The notes under the pieces were generated by a model. The model ran no database searches, was not told where the DNA came from, and saw nothing but the letters and a program-made list of their open reading frames with translations. From Onchocerca volvulus (taxonomy: Eukaryota > Nematoda > Chromadorea > Rhabditida > Onchocercidae), in contig HG738138.1 of the NCBI GenBank assembly GCA_000499405.2, forward strand, positions 22,020,824 to 22,084,823: 64,000 bases of DNA, written 5' to 3'. Made by a program: the position numbers and the translations under genes. Numbering within the stretch: position 1 is the first letter of the stretch; each line of letters starts with the position of its first letter. This document shows, piece after piece, positions 1 through 13,023 of this stretch.

Positions 1-86
1 GTGAAAGATATCATAGACACATATCAAAAATCATTTTGTAATAGTTTTATTATGTCGAAATAACAACACATTTGTTCTATTTTAAG

Positions 87-3000
87 GATTTTGTGAATTT
101 CATAGCTTGTAATACTGATGCCTTATCCACATGTTTCTCACAATCAACAAAAAATCGTTCAGCACACATCATAGGCTTGCAATGGATCTTGAACAGCCAG
201 ATTCTGTATATAACAAATCAGGTTCTTATCTATCTTGTAATTTTTTGCGGTTTTTGTTATTCGGAAACTCATTTTTTAAGTTGTAGATGATATGCAAAAA
301 TGGAAAAATGGATGATATGCACCATTTATATTGTAGATGATATAAATGGTGCATATCATCCATTTTTCAAGTCAGATATGCACAGATATATGTGAATTCG
401 CTTTCCCACTTATTACTGTTACTTGCATGAAACTTTTTTTAGGGATTAGAACTATATCAAGTTAATCCAGAGAAAAAATCAGTTAAGCTATTGAAATCGT
501 ACAATATTACGTTATATTGGTATTTATATTATGTAAGTTCTACACTTTTTTTCTTCTGGATTTTCTGCTTGTTTATTTAGAAAGTTTTTCTAACTTCGAA
601 TTTAATCATGAATTGCTTTTATCTTAGTCTAAGATATGGACTAATACGACTTCAAATCACTTATTCAACTACAATTCTCTTTTAGGTAATAGGTTCGAAT
701 GGTTGAACATTCTGTTGATTATTTTCCATAATGAGAATTCTAAGAATTTTTGTGAGTTTTCCATGAAAATGATTTTTTTGTATATTTTTTCAGTCTTTAT
801 TAATATTTGATGTAAAATTTTTAGCCTTATTCGCAGCTGCTTATTGTGTCATGTGGAGTTGCCGGTGCTTTATTAAATCCTTTTGCTATTCAGGTACTCT
901 TACTAATTTTCTGTTGATCAAGAGAAAAAATGAATTTAATGTTTCAGCAAAATTGTAATAAAGACATTTATCTGATAAAAAATAATAATCCAAGTAATGA
1001 GACTTTTGCGTTCGTTAGATCATCATAATTTAGAATGGAAGCATACATCGATTAATGAAGTTCGAAGTCGACTTTGGTCGTTCGAATACAAAACCGCGGT
1101 TATTGGAACGGGAAGTATTCATCATATCGATGTTTGTTGTTTTTTTTCTTTTTTTTTTTTTTTGTTTATCACTTTTAATTCATTCTTTGATTTTACGTGA
1201 TATTATATTTAATATGATGTCATTTTACTTTTGGAATTGTGTTCTGTGAGTTGGTCATGATTGACCATTTTTGGCAAGCTAATTATTAAGTAAGGAATGC
1301 TTATGTAAAGGATTTATTTTCTGATCATTTTAGATGTTCAGTTCTTTTCAATTTAAAAAAATATTGCCTGACAATTTGGTTCACTCTCCCTTTGTTTGCC
1401 TGTCGTTAATAAGTTTCTCTCATTGATTCATATTGCGATCTAATGAATTTGCGGATTTGTAACGTACTCATGACCTGGATTTATCATCTCAAATATTTGT
1501 AAAGTTATTTTTATTCATTGATTAATGAAAAGCTTCCCCGGCTTAGTTCAAAATACTAACTTTAAAAGATGGAAATCTTATCACCAGCACGTGTAGAGAA
1601 GTCGTAAGTCCGCGATTTTTTTCAAAAAATTCTGATCTTTTCCAGTTTTTCTCTCCCTTTTACTATTATTAACTGCGTATTTCATTTTCTTTATACTTGC
1701 CAAAAAGTTTGGCAGTTTAGCTTTTTTTTCCCGTAAATTATGATGAATGATTGATGAGATAGTTGAAACAGATATTTTTCTGTTGTTTTTAAACTATTTG
1801 ATCCTTTCAAGGTACAAGTAAGTATGCAATATGTTGTGAAATATTGAAATAACGGTAATATTTTAGTTAAGACTAAGAACTTAAGTTTAGGCTCTGTAGT
1901 TGTTCATGATTCACCTATTTTTAAAGCACCATGAGTCTTAATGAATAACTTCGTCCGTAAATTATTCGAAGGATAGTTCTATTATAGAAACCATTATAGA
2001 AAATGATAGGAGAGGAGCATGAATTTCTATTTCATCATATATATGCTTTATCCAGGGAGAAAAAGCTATCTCATCCTGACAAATTGATTTGAATTTTATT
2101 ATCTAATATATATTATAGATTATTGGAGGGAATCTCCTGAGAAAATCCATGAACAGAAAGAAGTTTAGTCTTTCATAACATTTGTTGAATTATATTTGTC
2201 CTCAAAACAAATATCTCAGGAGACATGACGACAATTCTTCCTTCCCGAAGTATTTGAAAAAAAAAAAACAAAGTTTGCTCGAATTCTGTTTAAGTATTTT
2301 TGAGGCAGTGTGAAATATATTAACAGCTATTAATCTTTAAGCAAGTCTTACTATATTTTTTCAGTTATAATGCCTTATACATAGCAGTGTTGCGTAATGG
2401 TACTCGCGATTCCATTAGTTCTGATATTGCTTTGTATAAAATGAGTATGGATGGAATGGAAGTGCCAAAACTTGCTCACATTTTGTGTTTGGATATGGTC
2501 GGTGCCTTTGCTTTACATGGATTTGATAATTTGATTATTGTGCACCACCAAGTGAGATTTTGAATTAAAATTTAGCTATTCTGTCTCATTTTTTCACGGC
2601 TCATATTAGCATTATTGTTCAGAGCATAATTTCGGTGATAAAGAGTAAGAGCATTGTTTATGTTAAAAGAATTGTGGCAAATGTCGTGTTGACCATTTAT
2701 GCTCGTTCTTTATTCATCTGCTGAGAATATATTCTGCTGGTACATTGATTACTGCATTTTCAGAGTTCAAAAACTTCATTAGTTTTCGATATTGGTTTAG
2801 AAGAAGTTCCAAAAGGTGGTTGCATCTCTCATCCTCTTTTTAAAACTTCATTAAGCTGTTCGGATTCGCTAAAGGCCAAAGTCAGTTACGAATTCAAACT
2901 ATACAGTCCTTCATGGGTGATGTTTCAGCCAAACTTTATTACGGATGCAAGTATTGGTGTTTTCGCATCAATTTCATTAGATCCAGTTGAAGTTGAAAAT

Positions 3001-5220
3001 TCTGTTGAGGACAAAGTAATACTTTTACTTTTCATTCCATTGTTTTATAAATTAATATTTTATTGGTATTCAGACGTAACGGAGTTCATAAAAATGAAAA
3101 AAGAGAATTTAATCTTATCTTTATATTATCGAAATTCTTTCAGTACCAGTTCTTACGTTTCCTATACAATAGATGTATTCCAAAGTCAGTATTTTTGGAA
3201 AATTTGAGACACTACGTGGTTGCTAATAAACTGAAACTCAAGCAATTGGCGCATATTTTTAATTCGTTCGCGAAAGCGATTGCTAAACGTTCTCTACCAA
3301 TTTTGAGTCATAACGGTAGTTTTATTTAATATTTCATCTTATAATTTTATTTTACATTTCCAATAGTTTTAGTTGGGATGCAAAAGAAAGTTTTTAGTTA
3401 ATTTAGCCATGATCAATCTATTTTGAAGCCGAAATTTTCTGGAGGTTTGGACTGAATCATTGGAGTTTTTTAAAGGTTTTAATCGTGCTTTGTTAGGAGC
3501 GTCTCATGATTAAAAATTTTTCCAAGTGATACATTGAACTTGTGTTTTGTTTTCTTCCCTTTTTTGTATTATTCGATCAAATGACAGACAAAAATATTAT
3601 CTCAAAAAAAAAAAAAAAATCCTTCGAACTCTGCAGATAGTGGTGTAAAATATGTTTTGATTGCTGAACTGTACGAAGAAATTATTATTGAACAAGAAGA
3701 CATTGTGGGTAATCTATTTTTGCTACCAGATGTTTATACGTTGGATCAGAAACAACGTTTTCTGCAATATATGTTGCGCTATCTTACAGCTTTGCTAGAA
3801 AACAAGTTAGAAGTGCAGGTTCGTTTGTTCAATATCTATCAAATCGGAAGGAATGACCGTGCAACTGGAACTCACTCATATTATTAGTCACGAAAACAAA
3901 AATATCAAATCAATTGAGTAAGTTCCCTGCAGGCCAGAATAAGCTTAGAAAAATTGAAAGAGAATACTTACCCAATGTAATGTAATGAAAGGTCATTGGT
4001 TCTATTTTCGAAGTTTTCTTTTTACAGTCTCAGTCATCAGTAGAAATGGGGTTGATTGATCAAGATTGTTCTTTGCTCTTCTTCCGTCTCACGTAATGAA
4101 TTTTTGGTAAAAATAAGTGAACTTTATGCATGGATTTAGATGACAAGGAGTTTATAAGTCATTCTTAAAACGAAAAAATTTAACCTGGAACATTAGAAAA
4201 TTTGATGGAAAAATGGAAATCCGACAATGTCTTGGTATATTTAGTGATCTAATATTTTAGCCTTATTTTCTGAATGAAATATTGGTATCCACTATGATTA
4301 CAATAGGACAGTTGGAAAGACTTCATCAGCTTCTCCTGTACCGCATTATCCCAGATTCTAAGCAACTTGTTTGTTTCATTAATATTTTTGCAATTTATTC
4401 ATCATTCCAACGGTTTTATCAATTCAGTTTAGTTTTTTTTACTTTAATGTATCAAATTTTTTTTTTGCTTCAATAAAAAATCAAACAGTGTTTGCTGCAC
4501 TTTTTATTTTAATTTTACATCATATTATTATTACACATTGTCCTTAAAGGAAAAAACTTTGCACTTTTTAAGAATATCTCTATCCATATTTTAGGCATTC
4601 CAACTTCTTTCTCATGAAGCAAAATATTTTCCATTGGTTCAGCTTGCTTTGGATATGCTCTCAAGGCTTGGCACTGCTACCGAAGAAATTGTTGAGGTTT
4701 TAATAGCTAGAAATCTGGTTGTGGAAGCTATCAGGTCGGACATACTTCAGTTTTATCAAGTCGATTTCAAAATAAAAGAGAAAATTTCATAATAAACGGC
4801 ATGCATTGGTTTTGTTTGCAGATTCTTGGAAAATTCACAATCAGCAGATAAGATGAATGGTTTAAAACTCATTGAGAGTGCATGGAAGGAAAATCGTGTG
4901 ATTCGTTATGCAGTCTTTTCGTACTTTCTTGAACGTGGTTCGAAAATTAGGAATTGCATTACGAATTGTTAGTCTTTCTCTGTTTGCATTGTTTAGTTCG
5001 CTAATGAAAAGTTGCTTTTTTGAATAAATTGAAAAATTTTTCAAAACTGGCAAATGACACAGATTTGCGATTCTTGTTATAACAAAGTAATTATTTTGTA
5101 TTTTTAGCTGAGCAATTCGAAGAATTCTTGAAGAAATTTGAAGTTCTATTTGATGATGAAGAGATTGAAGCTGCTAGAAGAGATTTACAGTTTATGAATA
5201 TTTCCCGAAACAAAATGTAA
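87..5220 (+). CDS. RMC1: RMC1 / Mic1-domain protein (regulator of MON1-CCZ1), 3' part
   Basis: Twelve exons join in phase: 87-221, 443-532, 825-893, 1034-1131, 2365-2551, 2764-3015, 3144-3315, 3637-3818, 4261-4368, 4595-4734, 4822-4967, 5108-5220 (TAA), giving 563 codons. The N-terminus lies left of the window; bases 1-86 look like intron. Recognition is from the order of blocks typical of RMC1: a beta-propeller-like N-part (NRSAHIIGLQWILN, KFEVDFGRSN), LYSPSWVMFQPNF, and the C-terminal Mic1 domain (LYRIIPDSKQL, LALDMLSRLGTATEEIVEVL). In animals RMC1 is a subunit of the MON1-CCZ1 RAB7 exchange factor, acting in late endosome and lysosome traffic. The in-window length plus about 85 missing residues fits the family's roughly 650 aa. 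The intron 3016-3143 was chosen over a nearer AG at 3073 because only the farther acceptor keeps phase and homology. It converges with the asparaginase gene, 612 bp between stop codons. Confidence 0.9.
303..368. repeat. 28-bp perfect inverted repeat (hairpin) in an RMC1 intron
   Basis: Arms 303-330 and 341-368 are exact reverse complements around a 10-base spacer (ttgtagatga). The pair lies in the intron between the first two RMC1 exons seen here. A further partial copy of the arm (tgtagatgatatgcaaaaat) sits just upstream. In RNA it could form a stable stem. No target-site duplication was identified. Confidence 0.85.
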
Positions 5221-5832
5221 CAGGATCGAAAATTCTTATCTGGAAACAAATTATCTTTTCCGAAGTTTCGCTACATAAATTCAGTTGAATTCGGCAGTTC
5301 ATACAATACTGTAGTTATATAAACGCACAGACTTGCTCGATAACTTTTCCCATTGCCCAAGAAATCATAAATTTTGTTATACGTTAAATTCAATTTGAAA
5401 TAACTAAATTCTATTTATTTTATCCATCGCGACTATATCGAAATTGATTCTCCATCCATCTTCCGCATTTACGGTGCTCATCAACTCAAAAAAATATCTT
5501 GAAATGTGCACTTTTTGTTTTGGAAAATAATTTATACAGTTAATCTTAATGTTTTTTCATTTACAATTAAATACAGGTTCTCAAAATTTGAGACTTTATT
5601 ACATTAATAATTCTGAAAATCTGGAAGTGCGGTTGTTCTAAATACATAGTGTAAAAAAGGAGTCGATGAATAAGCAAACTTGCTCTCATGAAGTTGCATT
5701 GGTCCTTATGAAGACTAAACGAAAATTATCTTTTAAGAAGCCAGAAATCACATTAAAATATAAAATAATTGAGAATTTATATCATACTTCTGAATATATT
5801 TAATATCAAAATATTTATTTTCTGCAGCAACG

Positions 5833-8800
5833 TTATTCAACTTTCTTCACCTTATTCATTCTAATGACCAGATCTTGCAAATGAAGTTTTTCAGCATGCC
5901 TAAGTGGCGTTAAATCAAAATGGTCGGTTTTATACGGATCAGCACCTCGATCCAGCAAATAATACACCAGTTGCTTGTTTCTCGATTTCACGGCCTGCAA
6001 GATATTTCCACTAGATATCCAGTTTCCTCAAATTTGTATTATGAAAAATCTATTTCCTACAAAAACAAATGACAAGAGATAAGCAGTACTTATTCAAGAA
6101 CAATATGCAACTGAAGAAAAAAAACAGTGCTGAAATTTACAGTATGCAGAGCAGTCCTGCCATTGTAATCCTGTTGATTTATATCGGCTCCGGCAGCAAG
6201 CCAACAATTCAATGCCTCCATGTCCCCACAACTGGCACATAGGCATAATTCAACACCTTTAAATTTGTTCAGTAAAAAACTGAAGATTTGATCGAGGAAA
6301 TTGTCAATATTTTTTGAAATGAATATTATTTAAGGGCCTACCTAATCGGAGTGAATTTACAGAAAGTAGTGCTCCTGCAGACCGCAAAGTTTCAATGCAA
6401 ATCTTATTTTTCAATTTTACTGCACTTACAAGGGCATTTTCGTCCCACTGATCTCTGCAAAATATAGGTCATCATAAGAAGACTTGCGAATCCAGTAGAA
6501 GTATTGTATGTGGGTTTTTAATATTGAAAACGTAAGAACACCAAAATAGTTTACAAGAAGGATTAAAATAAAAATGGCGAAAATGTCAAGTGAGGCTTGT
6601 AAAAAATCTAACACATGGTTATAGCCTGTGCAAGAGTAACATAACCAGCATATCCAAGGATCACAATACACATATTTCTGAACCCATTAAATGCTTTTTA
6701 ATCGTAAGATCTCTTACCTGAGATGAAAACTAACACCTTGGGCCAACAGGTATTTGACAGCACCAATGTGACCCGCACTCGCTGCTACATGTAAAGCATT
6801 GCGTCCATTGTAGTCAACAGCCGAAAGATCAACTCCATTCTCATGAAGTGCCTTAAGCATCTCGATATCGCCACTGTTAGCTGCATAACCCAACAACTGC
6901 GGGAAGATAGCATGGCAGAGAAGTTCCATTTCATGAGAAGTACTTAGATGCAAAAACCTTGCCATCTGTGAAACTGAAATACTTCAAGTTTTAGTTAAAA
7001 AAAACCTCACAGCAAAATCGGGGAAAATTTAGCTCAAAAATTATAATAATTCTTTCTTTTCTGAAAATCTACCAATTTCAAGATCTCTGAGTGGCTCTGT
7101 TTTCGTAACAGTTAATTCGCCTCTGATATTTTTTATCATCATTGCTTTCTTCTCTGAAAGTTTCCAGCAGTCTTTGCTTAATACATATGATAATTTTGTT
7201 AATGCTGCTTCTGTAGTCATATCTGAACCAGGAATAATTCCTATATCGTAGAGAACCTGAAAAATTAATGGAATGAAAATATATCTTGAGGAGCAATGAT
7301 TACGATAGCCATTCATTTACAATAAAATATAAATTGCATTCAATTCAGATTGGCAAATTTAATTGATTTTGATATTTGTCTCAATCACAAACAATATTAA
7401 ACAATGAAAATAAAATCAAAAAAGGAAGCAAAACGGAAATATTTACAATAAGTCGTTAATTTTATCATTTTTCAAGAGGTCAAGAAAATTTGTATGAAAA
7501 TAAGTAATGCAGCTTTTTTAGAAAAACATAAATGAATATAAACATTACTTGCTAACCTTTCCTGTTAAATATTGAACCTCCACTTGTCCCCGGACACACT
7601 GTGAGCAATTAATAATAATACATCCTCGATCAATAGCTTTTTTCAATTCATCGATCATATCTGTTCTATTGGATGGCATATTACCAGTACCAAATGTCTG
7701 GAGAACAATACCTTCAATAGGTGATTGCAGGGATGCTCTAACCTGAAAGTTCATTTTACGCAATTTTCTCCCGAAATTTGAAACTTGAAAAAACAAGGTC
7801 TCCATTTGTTTCGAGAACGCAATTTTTTGAAAATTCTTTAAAATGCATTTATCTTTGATCTATTAAAAAATGCTCCGAATCTAATGAAACATGTTGACCA
7901 AATGATATATTTGGAAACGACTTCATAAATTCAAATAAATGATTACTTAAATAGACACGAATGGCTTGCGACATTGATTTACAATATGATGTGCGATTTC
8001 TATAAATTATTGTCTTGATTTAGAAACAGTTCCATATTTATTTCAAATGTAGCCAATTTTTTTAAATTCACCACAACCAAATCTCATAGCATAGTAACTT
8101 ACATTTTCGAGGGACATTGATGGAAAAATTCTCAACAATCCAACATTTCGACATAACTGATCGTGTACTACGAATGGAGCCACTGAGGGGGAACGAAATA
8201 TAGAATCATAATTAACTGAAAAAGTTATACTTCCGAAAAATATTGAAATTTTTATATTAGAGAAATCTAATTAAATCAAAAGCGAAATCAAATGAAACAA
8301 TAAAAGGCGAACTACAAAAAATTGAGTTGACTTTACCAAATCAAACTCACTCGATACCTATCAGCTACTGCTTGCCTTTTATATCAACATCCATGTAAGC
8401 AATCGGAAGCATGTTTGGACTATCAAAGGCATCCATCGAGCTATTATCTATTTTTACTGTACGATTTCCTCGAAACAGCTTATTATTAAAATATACTGTA
8501 ACTTCAGGAATATCGTAATTAGCCGCAATAATCATTGCTCCAATCAAATTTTCTCGACCATCAGAACGAACCTCAAATACCGGCATCTGCAAAATACGAT
8601 CATAGAAATAATTTGCCTTTCAAGAAAAAAAAATCCATACTGTAGGTTAGTTGATCCAATGTTTTTAAATTTCTATAGAATTTTTAAAATATTCTAGAAA
8701 TATTTTCCGAATGATTAAAAAGTGAAATTATTAGAGACAATTATAAAGATATTGCCATCATATCAATCTGATATTTATTAAGACTAATTCGAATCTTTTT

Positions 8801-9850
8801 TAATTAAAAATAAAAAGAAAAATAGTACTCGAATTATATATTTATTTATAAGGACAAAATTAAATTATTTCACATAAAATTTTGATTAAGAAGTTTGAGA
8901 ACAAAATTTATTGAATCAATGAGACCGACTTACTTGAGCCCCCGTAATAACAACAGGTTTTCTCAGATTCTCGAGCATAAATGATAGAGCAGATGCCGTA
9001 TATGCCAACGTATCAGTACCATGTAATATAACAAAACCCACATACTGATCATAAGCTTTTTGAATATCCTTACCAATATGAATCCAGTTATCAAATGTCA
9101 TATCTGATGAATCCAAAAGTGGATCATACTCGATCACCTAAAAGTGGATTATCCAAAACAAACGTTCTTTTAATGGATCTTGATATCAGGCTTATATACA
9201 GTTATAATGATATAGCATTCCATTCTTTTCAATCCTCTTTACTCTTAACTATTAACAATCATTCGACATAAGATTATAACAATCAAATACGGTAATAAGC
9301 GAGCGAATAACAATGAATCTATTAGACTGGGAAACAGAAAAAAAATTTATTGTTAAGAGTTCCGAACTTGGAAAAACTGAAAATATGGGATGGATAAATT
9401 TAAACTTTAATTACCCAATAAACAATACGTTTTTCTGAATGTTGTAGAGGTGGCAAACAATATGGCTTCACTTCGGCATCAGCATAGTTTGCGGATACAT
9501 AATCCTCATCGTTTAATAATGACAAATCGCGTATGGCATGCGGAAGATAATTAGCTTCTGGCTGGTACACTGTAAATTAATTTCTTAAATCAACAACTTT
9601 TTCATCTGCAGTATGTAATTTCATAATTGAAACAGGAAAATTTTGGAAGTAAAACATCTGCACGAGTGATAATTTCATTCTTAGTTAACTAAAAAATATT
9701 TAATGAAATAATAAATTACTGAATGCTTAAACTTCCAGATTATGCTATCAGAAAATATTAAAATATAATGTTTAGACCTCCATCAATGCATTTCATCCCA
9801 ATCGTTCCACCTGTATATAATACTAAAACACGTGCCTCTTCACACAGCAT
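5833..9850 (-). CDS. ASPG: Cytosolic L-asparaginase / 60-kDa lysophospholipase with ankyrin repeats
   Basis: Eleven exons on the minus strand: 9850-9778, 9569-9415, 9137-8934, 8586-8376, 8215-8103, 7742-7557, 7256-7073, 6973-6718, 6454-6342, 6256-6141, 5994-5833, summing to 590 codons plus stop, close to human ASPG (573 aa). The start ATG sits 12 codons before the first asparaginase motif, YTGGTIG (Thr13, Thr16). The second catalytic motif HGTDT is at residues 115-119, followed by ITGAQ, SDGRENL and FRGNR, all typical of type I asparaginases. From about residue 398 there are ankyrin repeats ([22 protein letters not shown]). The enzyme family hydrolyses asparagine to aspartate and ammonia; mammalian members also have lysophospholipase activity. 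The intron after exon 4 needs a GC donor (AAAAG|GCAAGC) to keep phase and homology. No lesion seen; probably functional and cytosolic (no signal peptide). Confidence 0.95.
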
Positions 9851-11385
9851 TTCAGACTGAGTGATATTTATGTAAATACTGTTATTAAATCTTCCGATAT
9901 TGATAACTTAGTTGCTGCAAAATAAATAATTCTTTTTCAAAAAACTTTCGAAATTCATTTCTTAAAGTTATCATATCAAGTTGCGCTTTTTTCAACCAGT
10001 AATATTTCACGGTAAACCTAACGAAATGTTTGTAGTTCATAACAAATATTTACCGTCTTCCACAAATTCTTTATTGCAACTACAACTCTCCCGATGGGAG
10101 CATAATCAGTATTGTGGATATATAAGACTTTTCGATACCAGCACGGAACATGAAGTAAAACTACTGACAAAGCGTTTTTTAATTATGATTTTAGTGATTA
10201 ATCGTTTAATTAGTTTGGATTCATCTGATAAATTAATTCGTAAAAAATTATAACGGAAATAGAGAACAGCAGTTGAGAATGGCTCTGCAAAACAGTTTGA
10301 GTAAAACATGAGTTGTTTCGATTTATGGTATTTGTTGAATGATGCATCATTCTAGAGTTCTTTAATCTCTGGAAACGGTCATGAACACTGTTGTGAATAC
10401 TCATCAGATGAATCCAAACGATTAATTTTATTTTATCAAAATTTGGATGTAGTAGATATTCATCAATTATCTCAAAATTTCCCCATTTTGACAAAACTTC
10501 TATGTGGAAAAGGACAGATGATGATGTCATGAAATTCTAACAATATGAATGAAAAGATAAACCAAATTAATACCGGGTTTTTAATTTCTCATCTACTACA
10601 TCCAAATTTTAATAGATTATCACGGCAGCTATAACTATTCAATCAGTATCACCTTTATCTGTCAAAAATGATTGGAATGTCCCCTGCGGTCAAAAAAACA
10701 GAGAAAAAATTCTGAGGGATAGAGAAACTGAAAAATGTGTGATGTAGACAATGATTTCTGATCAGTTATCTGAAACTGTAACATGACCACATCGAAGTTG
10801 CTATTTTTAAAATTGTTCGAGAAATCCGCAATATAAAACGTTTCAAACAATCTTATCCTATTAGAAAATTAAATATGTCATATCGCACAGTCGTACGATA
10901 CCATTTAACTTCTACGTTTTAAATAATGAGAAAATGATGCAATATTATTTCTGCAATAATATATCATTCTACGTTTCTATGCAAATCTAAGCGTTTCTCA
11001 GCAAAATAGAACAATCTAAGCAACTCTGTTCTATTACATAATTTACATGATTCCTTACAATGTATTTCATTCTTTTATTCAAAAAATTTTTTTCCTTATC
11101 ACTTTTTTAGCTCATTTGACTACATCCATAAAATTGTCTTCATATAGCCAGAAAAGAATCTGTCTGTTTATCTGAAAAATGTTCACTAAAAGTCGTTAAT
11201 ATATGTCTCCCAATAAAATAATACTGTACTTCATCGAATCAATACTAGAAATTACACACATTATATTTGCTAACATTAACATTGTTTACTACAAATGCTA
11301 CATGTGGGATTTTTCCTTTTTGAGGTTTGTTGAAGTAGATATTTTCTTAAACGGGTACAGCAACACTCTAAACTTTGTCAGGGTT
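9851..11385. other. Intergenic region upstream of asparaginase
   Basis: No gene is supported here. Open frames at 9981-10253 (+) and 10210-10530 (-) overlap one another, are AT-biased, lack splice context and resemble nothing I know. The stretch holds an imperfect palindromic element: 10438-10457 is the reverse complement of 10590-10609, with about 130 bp between. The asparaginase promoter should lie just right of 9850. Confidence 0.5.
10438..10609. repeat. 20-bp inverted repeat pair with ~130-bp spacer
   Basis: aaaatttggatgtagtagat at 10438-10457 is matched in reverse complement at 10590-10609. It could be a small MITE-like element or a remnant of one. No clear target-site duplication was found. 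Confidence 0.6.
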
Positions 11386-11836
11386 TATTAGTACTGCATC
11401 CTGCAACATAAAACCGAATTCATTTTAATAAAGTAACTAATATAGTAGAGTTTCTATAATGAATTAAAAATGGAAAGTATCAGTTTTTCCTTCCAAACAA
11501 AAAATATTAATTTCACATTTATCGAAACTGAATTGAATTATATAAAAGCAGTAAATAAGGATACAATGATCTAATGATGAAAATGACTTTTAACCGATCA
11601 ATGCTAAAAAGATTTCGAGAAAAACATTACCATGATTATTCATGACAAAAATAAAAAAAAAAAAATGATAAGAATGACATAAAAAATATATCCTGATTAA
11701 AAAAATGATAAAAAATTATGTCCTACAAAAATGCTGAGAAATACAGTACGACAGTATTAATATTATTCGAAGCCGTTCATAGAATTCGAAATCATTCTTA
11801 GACTATTCTCATCTTATTTCAAATAAGTAATGATCT

Positions 11837-12903
11837 TCATCTGCGAACATCTTCATATTCTTTAATATAATCCACTAAAGTTTGAGAGGATTCGAGAATC
11901 TGAAAAAATATCCTCACGAAACTATTTTTCAAATATATTTTACCAAGTATAATTCAAAATGCTGGCATAAAGATTGGTCAAAAGTATTTTTATATGAAAA
12001 ATAAGATGATATATGGAAAATAAGATAATAAGATATATGGCGAATTTACAGTACTGAAATATTTTCATAAACAATTTTAGAGCAACTCATTTCATGGTAA
12101 TGACAATAGCAAAGAAATGCACTACTTTCGTTACGCACTTAAATAGAAACAGATTCCCTTAACGAAACCGGTGTTTTGGGTGTTCATATGTACTCATTTG
12201 CAGAGTATTCAAGACATATCACTTTTCAAATCGTAGACGTTGGACTAAGAAATTCGGTAGAGTATTAGATGAAATTTATAAAAAGTTAACAAGTACACAC
12301 AACTATGCAAATTCACATATCTATCTCTGTATGTAAAATTTGAACTGCTAAAATCACATACTTTTTCATATGTTTCATTTACATGTACTATTGTTTCTTC
12401 CAAACGTAAACAAATCTCCTCTTCTTTTTTTTTTTCTCGTAGTCAGCGTGTTCTGTTTCGAATACAGTTCATCAATTTGAATAATGCTGAAATCAATCAG
12501 AAAAACATGATTTTTAACCTTCATCTGGTCGACTATATTTACTTTGACTATTTGGTCATTGAACTGTAAAAGTACTGTTAACTAAGACTCACTTTCAAAG
12601 TAAAATATATGCACTGGTAATATACCTGTAATGCGACCGATTCTTCCTCTTTCTTCAAATGGTTAATGACATATTGACTTGTTTTCTTTTGCTCTCGCAA
12701 ATTGTCCAGATCTAGATTATACGAACGAAATTGTGATAATCAAATTGGTAAATATAGATAGATATGATTATCTATCTAATAAAGGAAAGAATTTCTCTGA
12801 GATTAATATAAAGTGAAATACAGCAGAGAAGCATGAAACAAATGATCAAAATCACATATGTTCGCGATATATCTTCCCGTTTATATCTAATTCTTGATGA
12901 CAT
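11837..12903 (-). pseudogene. SSNA1-like pseudogene (copy A)
   Basis: This is a diverged copy of the intact gene at 40953-42032. Equivalent pieces can be followed on the minus strand: start ATG at 12903 (MSSRIRYKREDISR), an exon near 12720-12629 (LREQKKTSQ...), an exon near 12480-12368, and a last exon beginning ILESSQTLVDYIKEYED and stopping at 11839-11837. Lesions relative to copy B: the first donor (T|GTATGTG in B) is destroyed; the acceptor before exon 3 reads ttcaa instead of a terminal AG; exon 3 is frameshifted in an A-rich run, giving TTRKKKRRGDL where B reads DAKIGKEEEIC; one codon is lost in the last exon and the C-terminus is shorter. Reading through the lost donor gives an 83-codon frame from 13023 to 12772 ending in a hydrophobic stretch, which I regard as an accident. 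Confidence 0.65.
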
Positions 12904-13023
12904 TTCTGGTGAACTTTCCTTGATGAAAAATATTTCTTCGACTTCTGGAATTTGTACTAAAGTTCGCACTTCAGATATCAATATTTCCACCACAGTTTCA
13001 ATTTCAGGAGCATTCTTTCTCAA

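Noticed and set aside
2917..3207. Continuous frame through the RMC1 intron 3016-3143
   Set aside because: The protein after 3015 (KVILLLFIPLFYK) does not match RMC1, whereas splicing to 3144 restores the family sequence in phase.
10210..10530. 106-codon minus-strand frame
   Set aside because: Overlaps an inverted repeat and an opposite-strand frame; no recognisable features.
12772..13023. 83-codon minus-strand frame with a hydrophobic end, looking like a small membrane protein
   Set aside because: The intact paralogue shows an intron donor inside this frame; the hydrophobic tail is translated intron.
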